The position numbers were made by a program, and so were the translations under genes. This document shows, piece after piece, positions 58,641-64,000 of a stretch of 64,000 nt of DNA. The notes beneath the pieces were generated by a model. It did no database searches and was not told the DNA's origin. It saw nothing but the letters and a program-made list of their open reading frames with translations. The DNA lies in contig NZ_BOLN01000001.1 in the NCBI RefSeq assembly GCF_016861655.1, positions 310,001 through 374,000 on the forward strand. The letters run 5' to 3'. The DNA comes from Levilactobacillus lanxiensis (GTDB lineage: Bacteria; Bacillota; Bacilli; Lactobacillales; Lactobacillaceae). The stretch's first letter is position 1. Each line of letters opens with the position of its first letter.

Positions 58641-59501
58641 ATGACTAATCAACCAAGATTCTGCCCACATTGTGGCAACGAATTAAAAGCCGACGCCAAG
58701 TTTTGCCCCAAGTGTGGGTACGCGCTAAGTCCGGTCGCCACAGACTCTGAGCCAGCCGCTGCTCCTCAACCAGAACCAACGCAAGCGGCACCAGTTGCCG
58801 AACCAACGACTACGGAAAATACCCAAGCCTTCTCCGGAAATTACTTCAACTGGTACCTGGACACCCTCAAACACCCGAGCCAACCACGTGTCGAAGCTAA
58901 CCGATTCTTTGGAATCATCTCCATGGTCGTTGAAGCCCTCCTTTTAGCCTTAACACTAACCTTGCTGGGCCAAAAGATTGTCAACATGGTCACCAAAATG
59001 CTCAACACCTACGAAGAAGCGCAACTTGCTAAGTACTTGAACTTGAATGGACTGGTCTTCAAATCTGGCCTGATCATCTTCTTCCTGGTCATCATCGGCT
59101 ACGCCATCTACGTCAGCATTGGTTACGCCTTCCGTCGCCTCATCACGGAAGAATACGTAAACTTCTGGGACTTCGTGAACCAGTTTGCTGGTGTCACCAA
59201 CTTGATTTTAATTTTTAACCTGATTACGTTCTTGCTGGGCCTCATCACGGGGTCCGCTAACTTCTCCAGCCTCAGCATTTTACTGGTCTTCATGGTGCCA
59301 GCAAACTTGCTGATCAACGCAGCCTTCGTCTTCATCATTATCGATGGCGTTGACCAATCGCGGATGGACAAGTTCTACACGGTATTCTTAGCTGAAATCT
59401 CACTGACCGTGGCCTTCTTCATCTTTGGCTTTATCGCCACGAACATCGTCGGGGGTTCCATCGTGAGTTACGTGCAATCGCTGTACAATAGCGTGGTTTA
59501 A
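58641..59501 (+). CDS. Zinc-ribbon multi-pass membrane protein
   Basis: 286 aa. Ribbon CPHCGNE...CPKCG (8-27), Pro/Glu/Ala linker, then five to six hydrophobic helices (about 95-286). It resembles the DUF6574-type proteins found next to TcaA-like genes. Last gene of the four-gene zinc-ribbon operon; terminator directly after. Confidence 0.72.
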   Translation: MTNQPRFCPHCGNELKADAKFCPKCGYALSPVATDSEPAAAPQPEPTQAAPVAEPTTTENTQAFSGNYFNWYLDTLKHPSQPRVEANRFFGIISMVVEALLLALTLTLLGQKIVNMVTKMLNTYEEAQLAKYLNLNGLVFKSGLIIFFLVIIGYAIYVSIGYAFRRLITEEYVNFWDFVNQFAGVTNLILIFNLITFLLGLITGSANFSSLSILLVFMVPANLLINAAFVFIIIDGVDQSRMDKFYTVFLAEISLTVAFFIFGFIATNIVGGSIVSYVQSLYNSVV

Positions 59502-59506
59502 CCTTT

Positions 59507-59543
59507 AAATCGGCTTGGCAGAAATGCTAGCCGATTTTTTCGT
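59507..59543 (+). terminator. Terminator after the zinc-ribbon operon
   Basis: AAATCGGCT (59507-59515) / AGCCGATTT (59529-59537) followed by T5. Confidence 0.8.
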
Positions 59544-59605
59544 GCACAAATTTTCTAGCAAGTGGTATTCTAGAATTTATAGACGTACCAAATGGAGGAC
59601 GAACA

Positions 59606-60133
59606 ATGAGTTTAATTTATTTGAAACGGGCAACCGCGGCCGACGTGCCAGCTATCATGCCCATTATTGCTAACGCTAAGGCCCTGCTGAAGGCCGATGG
59701 CAGTCCGCAGTGGCAAGATGGCTACCCGGACGAAGCGGCCATCAGACGCGACATCATGGCCCAACAGAGCTGGCTGTTGATGGTTGATGGGCAAGTGGCT
59801 GGAACCGCGGCACAGGTAGTCGGTGACGACCCGAACTACCACGAAATCGATGGCGAGGGCTGGCACAACACGACGGCCCCCTACGCCACGATTCACCGGA
59901 TTGCGCTGAGCGCCGGCTTTGCTGGGCAACACCTGAGCCACTACTTCTTCTCTAACCTGATCAGCCAGGCCTACCAAGAAGGCGTCCGTAACTTCCGCAT
60001 CGACACGCATGCCATGAACAAGCGGATGCAGGCGATTGCCGGGAGCTTAGGCTACCAATACCGCGGCGAGATTCGCGTGGACGAACCCGGCGATAACCTC
60101 CGTCACGCCTACGAGCTGAATTTAGCAGATTAG
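59606..60133 (+). CDS. GNAT-family N-acetyltransferase
   Basis: 175 aa; ATG after GGAGG. Acetyl-CoA motif A is IHRIALSAGFAGQHLSHYFF (about 96-115), with NFRIDTHAMNKRMQAIAGSLGYQYRG as motif B (DTH...NKRMQ...GY). Matches the small-molecule acetyltransferases of lactobacilli. Substrate unknown. Own promoter, and a hairpin at 60153-60185 follows. Confidence 0.85.
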   Translation: MSLIYLKRATAADVPAIMPIIANAKALLKADGSPQWQDGYPDEAAIRRDIMAQQSWLLMVDGQVAGTAAQVVGDDPNYHEIDGEGWHNTTAPYATIHRIALSAGFAGQHLSHYFFSNLISQAYQEGVRNFRIDTHAMNKRMQAIAGSLGYQYRGEIRVDEPGDNLRHAYELNLAD

Positions 60134-60238
60134 CCAAGTGTCACCATTTTACGGGTCGTTCGCGTTCACTTAGCGGACGACCCGATGAATTTGGGGTGCC
60201 AAATTGCTAAAGTCGTGCACCATTATGGCTGTAAATTA

Positions 60239-60258
60239 ATTGCGCAATGATGTATAAT
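60239..60258 (+). promoter_or_regulatory. Promoter of the EAL gene with palindrome
   Basis: TATAAT (60253-60258) with a perfect palindrome ATTGCGCAAT (60239-60248) just upstream, in the position of a regulator site. Confidence 0.5.
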
Positions 60259-60311
60259 AATCTCTATTGTTTATTTAGACTGTTTTAGTAGAGAGGGGAT
60301 TTTCTTTTAAA

Positions 60312-60968
60312 ATGTATCGATTTTTCGTCCAGCCGCAAGTAAACGCGGCAACGCAGAAGTTAGCTGGTTACGAACTGTTATTACGCTCTTATTGTCACGA
60401 TTACTGGGTGACGCCAACCGATTTCACAGCGCTTCCAATGGACCAACAGGTGTCACTGTCCTATCAAGAAATCACGAACATTTTAAAGGATCACAAAGAT
60501 AATCCCGAGATTTCGCTAAACCTAAACCGTGAACAATTCACGGACCGCCGGACAATTGGCCACTTGATCCACTTGAAGAAATCCATCAAAAATTTGAAGT
60601 TAATCGTCGAGTTAACGGAAGCGCCACTGCTGGAGGAACTCCACCGTTACGTGGCGCTGTACCGGGCGTTTGATATCAAGTTGAGCTTGGATGACGTTGG
60701 CACGGACAATCCGTGGTGCCCAGCCGTGCAAGATATCTTGCCCTTCATGGACAATATCAAGTTCGCCATGCAAAATTTCCGGCTTCAACATCGACAAAAA
60801 GAATTGCTGCCGAGCCTCAGCTCCTGGCGTAAGATTGCCGACATGTACCAGCTCGGCTTCACGCTGGAAGGCATCGAGGATCAAAGTGACGTGGCGTTGG
60901 CTAAGAAATACAACGCCGGCACGACCCAAGGGTACTACTACAGTAAACCTGTGCCCTACGCTGGGTAA
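60312..60968 (+). CDS. EAL-domain protein (cyclic-di-GMP phosphodiesterase type)
   Basis: 218 aa, a single EAL domain without sensor or GGDEF part. The EAL triad reads GYELLLR (Glu kept), then SLNLNREQF, LIVELTE, LSLDDVGTDN, IKFAMQN, LEGIEDQ and TQGYYYSKP. So all the usual metal and catalytic residues have counterparts (E, N, E, DD, K, E, Q), although DDFGTG is DDVGTD. Hydrolysis of cyclic di-GMP is plausible. Lactobacilli with c-di-GMP enzymes are few, and no cyclase is present here. Confidence 0.8.
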   Translation: MYRFFVQPQVNAATQKLAGYELLLRSYCHDYWVTPTDFTALPMDQQVSLSYQEITNILKDHKDNPEISLNLNREQFTDRRTIGHLIHLKKSIKNLKLIVELTEAPLLEELHRYVALYRAFDIKLSLDDVGTDNPWCPAVQDILPFMDNIKFAMQNFRLQHRQKELLPSLSSWRKIADMYQLGFTLEGIEDQSDVALAKKYNAGTTQGYYYSKPVPYAG

Positions 60969-60988
60969 TTGCATATTTAACCAAAATG

Positions 60989-61026
60989 AAACGACACGCT
61001 GGCCGGCTGGCTGCGTGTCGTTTTTT
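60989..61026 (+). terminator. Terminator after the EAL gene
   Basis: AAACGACACGC / GCGTGTCGTTT perfect stem and T run. Confidence 0.85.
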
Positions 61027-61407
61027 GTGTAAAACGCAATTGGGGTTCCGTGAGAAATGAGCCCAACTATTTGGCAAAAGTGACTAGGAAATGTTCACTT
61101 AAACCCACTATTTCCAGAATTTATTCAAGGACTTATTCAAAATAAGCAAAATCAATTGCCACTGTTTTTACCCTCAAGTGCCTTCAAAATAATTGCGTCC
61201 TAATGCCTCAAAAAGGCCTAAATTATTCAGATGAAATTTGCAAGAAGTCTATTCAAGTACCACGTTTTACCCCGCATAAATACCCAAAAACAAAAATGTG
61301 AAATTCATGATAAAAATGATTATATTTACCAGCCACCCAACCCCGTTTCTTCTATATACCCCCACAATCCCCGCTACCACGCCTTTAAACAAATTGAATT
61401 TTCCCTG
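61027..61407. other. Intergenic region upstream of the T-box promoter
   Basis: AT-rich, nothing recognised; short plus-strand frames here lack ribosome binding sites. Confidence 0.45.
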
Positions 61408-61436
61408 TTGACAAACCATCCCCAGCTCGTTATTAT
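61408..61436 (+). promoter_or_regulatory. Promoter of the T-box oppA transcript
   Basis: TTGACA (61408-61413), 17-base spacer, TATTAT (61431-61436). Confidence 0.75.
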
Positions 61437-61449
61437 TAGAGCCATATTA

Positions 61450-61720
61450 GAAATACACGAACGCATCACCAGGAAGAGTAGCCGTTCCCGCTAAGTTCAG
61501 AGACCACCGGTAGCTGAAAAGGTGGCTTACAACGGAGCAGCGAAGATGAGCCTGGTAGCTGACAATTGGTGAAAGCTGATTGTCCGAGTTGAAGCCCGTT
61601 ACCGCTTCCGACTTTTGGCAACAGAAGTTACGGAGATGGTGGATGTGAGTCCCCCATAAAACAAGGTGGTACCGCGAGTGAAATCGTCCTTATGTAGCAA
61701 TTACATAAGGACGATTTTTA
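61450..61720 (+). promoter_or_regulatory. T-box riboswitch leader
   Basis: The T-box itself AAGGTGGTACCGCG is at 61663-61676, followed by the terminator ATCGTCCTTATGTA / TACATAAGGACGAT and T5 (61683-61719). Stem I is closed by CCAGG (61469-61473) and CCTGG (61551-61555), with the AGTA loop-E element. Counting from AACGG, the likely specifier codon is AGC (61536-61538), Ser, but this reading is uncertain. Uncharged tRNA would bind and allow transcription of the peptide-binding protein gene. Confidence 0.88.
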
Positions 61721-61739
61721 TTTTGAGGAGATGTTTGGA

Positions 61740-63389
61740 ATGAAGAAAAAGGGAACGATCTTAACGGTGGCGGCTTTGAGCCTCTTAACATTAGCAGGGT
61801 GTGGCAGTCAGTCCAGCTCCAGCAGCAGTAACGGCAGCAACAAGTACGCGGACAAACAGGAACTGAACTGGACGGAATCCTCCGAGCTAGCGACCAACGA
61901 TTTAGCCAAGGCCACGGATACCCTGAGTTTCACGGTCCTGCAGAACACGCAGGAAGGCCTGTACCGCCTGAACAGCAAGGGCACGCCCGCCAACGCGCTG
62001 ACCACCAAGACCGAGCTGACCAACGGCGGCAAGACCTACACGTTTAACCTCCGTAAGGGGGCCAAGTGGTCCAACGGCGACGAGGTCACGGCCAAGGACT
62101 TCGTTTATTCCTGGCAACGGACGCTTGACCCTAAGACCGCTTCACAAGATGCCTTTTACTTCTTCCAGGTGAAGAATGCCGAGGCCGTCAATAGTGGCAA
62201 GAAACCGCTCAGCTCCCTCGGGATCAAGGCCGATGGCAAATACAAGCTGACGGTGCACCTCACCAAACCCGTTTCCTACTTCAAGAAACTCCTCGCTTGG
62301 CCCCTCTTCTACCCGGTCAACCAAAAGGCCGTTCAAAAATACGGCAAGAAATACGGCACCACTTCCGCCACGACCGTTTACAACGGGCCATTCCGTTTGA
62401 CCAAGTGGAACGGGACCAGCACTACCTGGACGCTTGCCAAGAACAAGACGTACTGGGACAAGCAAGCCGTGCATCTCGACAAGATCAACGAAGTCGTGAC
62501 CAAGAGCACCACGACCAGCTACAACTTATTTAACGCCAAGAAGACCGACGAGACCTTACTCGACGGCCAACAAGTGAAGAACAACAAGAACAATGAAAAC
62601 TTTGTTAAACGCCTCCCAACCGGAACGCAACGCCTGAGCTTGAATCAAAAGACCGTTCCCGCCTTTAAGAACGTGAACGTCCGCAAGGCCTTCTCCTTGG
62701 CCATCGACCGGAAGCAACTGGTCAACGACGTGCTCCAAGACGGCTCAACGGTTTCCAAGGGCTTCGTACCAGCCGGCATGGGCAACAATCCTAAGACTGG
62801 CGAAGGCTTCGACAAAGAAGCCGAAGTCAAATCCGCTGTTTCCTACAATTTGAAGGAAGCCAAAACGTTACTGGCCAAGGGTCTCAAGCAGACCGGTAAG
62901 AAGTCACTCGACGTTTCCCTGTTAGTTTCCGACACCGACGCCAGCAAGCAAACAGCTGAATTCCTCCAGAGTTCGCTACAGAAGCTGCCCAACGTAAAGG
63001 TCTCCATCAACACGATTCCTTACGTTCAGCTGATTACGCGTCAACACAATAAGAACTACGACCTGACATTGAGCGGCTGGCAATCCGTCTTCGCCGACCC
63101 AATCAACTTCCTCGACGTTTACGAATCCAACTCTAGCTACAACACGTCCAGCTGGTCCAATAAGCAATACGACCAACTGCTCGACGAATCCGAAAACAAG
63201 GATGGGAACCAAGCATCCAAGCGTTGGAGCAAGCTGGTCGAAGCCGAAAAGGTCTTGATGAACGATCAAGGGACGATTCCCCTGTACCAAGCTGCGAAGT
63301 CCCAACTGTTACGGAAGAACGTGAAGAACATCAACTACAACCCAGCCGGTGTGCCTTACGACTTCAAGACGACCTACATTGCTAAGTAA
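61740..63389 (+). CDS. oppA: Oligopeptide ABC transporter substrate-binding lipoprotein
   Basis: 549 aa; start at 61740 (MKKKGTILTVAAL), nine bases after GAGGAG. Lipobox LTLAGC with Cys near 22. SBP_bac_5 family pattern: LRKGAKWSNGDEVTAKDFVYSWQ (its core is KWSNGDEVTAKDFVYSW), VYNGPFRLTKW, AFSLAIDRKQLVND, and YDLTLSGWQSVFADPINFLD. It binds peptides outside the membrane and passes them to an Opp permease not found in the window. The T-box leader ties expression to amino acid starvation. Confidence 0.93.
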   Translation: MKKKGTILTVAALSLLTLAGCGSQSSSSSSNGSNKYADKQELNWTESSELATNDLAKATDTLSFTVLQNTQEGLYRLNSKGTPANALTTKTELTNGGKTYTFNLRKGAKWSNGDEVTAKDFVYSWQRTLDPKTASQDAFYFFQVKNAEAVNSGKKPLSSLGIKADGKYKLTVHLTKPVSYFKKLLAWPLFYPVNQKAVQKYGKKYGTTSATTVYNGPFRLTKWNGTSTTWTLAKNKTYWDKQAVHLDKINEVVTKSTTTSYNLFNAKKTDETLLDGQQVKNNKNNENFVKRLPTGTQRLSLNQKTVPAFKNVNVRKAFSLAIDRKQLVNDVLQDGSTVSKGFVPAGMGNNPKTGEGFDKEAEVKSAVSYNLKEAKTLLAKGLKQTGKKSLDVSLLVSDTDASKQTAEFLQSSLQKLPNVKVSINTIPYVQLITRQHNKNYDLTLSGWQSVFADPINFLDVYESNSSYNTSSWSNKQYDQLLDESENKDGNQASKRWSKLVEAEKVLMNDQGTIPLYQAAKSQLLRKNVKNINYNPAGVPYDFKTTYIAK

Positions 63390-63502
63390 CGATTGATTAA
63401 TTCCTAGTCCAGCTGAACCGCGACCCCCCTCGTGGCCCGGTTGGCAGGCCTCATCAGCCAGCACCACCTGTCAGACTTATCCATGTCTTCTTTATATAGT
63501 AG

Positions 63503-63553
63503 AAACAGGTTCCAACCGGCGTTTGAAGTGCGCCCCGGTTGGAACCTGTTTTT
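63503..63553 (+). terminator. Strong terminator after oppA
   Basis: AAACAGGTTCCAACCGG pairs with CCGGTTGGAACCTGTTT, 17-bp perfect stem, T5. Confidence 0.92.
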
Positions 63554-63660
63554 GCGTTTATTGTAATTTGTAAAAGTCTGTGGGGTAGCTGGCAACCGTG
63601 TGTCGAAAGGCTGTCATCGTTCGACAGTACCGCCATCCCCATAATCAAAACGCGACTGTT

Positions 63661-64000
63661 CTAATCCAACAAGTCACCAACGGAATGACTAGGTAGTGGT
63701 TGGCGGAAGGCGTAAAATTTTGTGCCAGATATTTTAACCTGCAAGGCCTGCACCTTTTTGCCCAGAATCTTGACCTTAACCTTAGTCTTGCTTAACGTGA
63801 TTGCCGGCGTGCCGGACGTCATGCGCAGAACCATCCGGTAGCTAACCTTGTGGGTCTTCTTGGCAACCTTTTTCGTGTAGATCAGGGGTGCCACAAAGCT
63901 CACTTGCCAGGTTGGCTTCTTCAGAGTCGGCGCAGTCGAGGTGCAGATGCTATACGTCACTTTCTTAGGCGCCAGCTTCACGCGCGCGTAGGAAAAGACG
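63661..64000 (-). CDS. Partial CDS (C-terminal part), probably exported basic protein
   Basis: Open frame from the right window edge to the stop at 63661, at least 113 residues; the in-frame GTG at 63981 is not needed as a start because the frame continues upstream (SFSYARVKLAPKKV). Contains LKKPTWQVSFVAPL and LSKTKVKVKILGKKVQALQV. The Lys-rich, beta-type sequence resembles the small secreted proteins at 30724-31641. The N-terminus lies outside the window, so export is not shown. Confidence 0.6.
   Translation of the reverse strand, partial: VFSYARVKLAPKKVTYSICTSTAPTLKKPTWQVSFVAPLIYTKKVAKKTHKVSYRMVLRMTSGTPAITLSKTKVKVKILGKKVQALQVKISGTKFYAFRQPLPSHSVGDLLD

Noticed and set aside
61231..61494. 87-aa plus-strand frame upstream of oppA
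   Set aside because: It runs through the oppA promoter and into T-box stem I and has no ribosome binding site.
1..64000. CRISPR array, prophage or rRNA operon
   Set aside because: No regularly spaced short repeats, no phage structural genes, integrase or att-like pair, and no rRNA sequence was seen; the repeats found are too far apart and too variable for CRISPR.

Overview
The window reads as chromosome of a mid-GC lactic acid bacterium of the family Lactobacillaceae. The gene content (phenolic acid decarboxylase with PadR, GH65 maltose phosphorylase, GPH symporter, oxalate decarboxylase, guanidine riboswitch with paired SMR exporters, T-box oligopeptide-binding protein, catabolite repression (cre) boxes, many Sec-secreted basic proteins) suggests Levilactobacillus or a close relative. 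That genus call is inference; no rRNA or core marker set is present to settle it.

Layout. 1-4.4 kb: cre-regulated partial operon and three exported cell-wall type proteins (CAP domain, C39-like, NlpC/P60). 4.5-6.1 kb: an MqsR-like toxin broken by a one-base slip in a T tract, followed by two tandem HTH antitoxin-like genes. 6.1-10 kb: arginase-fold protein, MerR with membrane/zinc tail, glycerate kinase coupled to a truncated AMP-binding protein. 10-18.5 kb: lipoprotein arylsulfotransferase behind a leader hairpin, MerR/oxidoreductase pair with a 19-bp-spacer promoter, nucleoside hydrolase, tRNA-Gln, LacI regulator and pentapeptide protein. 19-24.4 kb: fructokinase / zinc dehydrogenase / membrane protein / VOC operon and a glycerol-dehydrogenase-like gene. 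24.5-26 kb: guanidine-I riboswitch and exporters. 26-28.3 kb: an AT-rich insert bounded by a 23-bp direct repeat, with an MFS gene, a 45-aa RiPP-like peptide gene and an IS66 remnant. 28-35 kb: small secreted proteins, secreted histidine phosphatase-like protein, FadR-type regulator divergent from a CrtI-like flavoprotein plus ferredoxin reductase. 35-44.5 kb: maltose phosphorylase, two alpha/beta hydrolases, GPH symporter, secreted tyrosine phosphatase. 44.6-48.2 kb: degraded MazEF pair with palindromic operators, PadR/PAD switch, Fic/VbhA-type pair, NUDIX. 49-55 kb: cysteine-less disulfide-reductase homologue with oxalate decarboxylase; divergent LepA paralogue with TetR. 55-64 kb: four zinc-ribbon envelope genes, GNAT, EAL protein, T-box oppA, partial exported protein.

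The most unusual feature is not a gene. About ten copies of an intergenic element of 200-280 bp recur in both orientations. Arms and internal hairpins change sequence between copies but stay complementary (covariation), as expected for a structured RNA or a folded mobile DNA. A second, terminator-bearing repeat begins exactly at the stop codons of three unrelated genes.

Several toxin genes are broken while their antitoxins remain (MqsR-like, MazF), and several enzyme families appear in forms lacking catalytic residues (arginase fold, histidine phosphatase, disulfide reductase, LepA C-terminus). All functional calls come from reading motifs by eye; no database search was possible.
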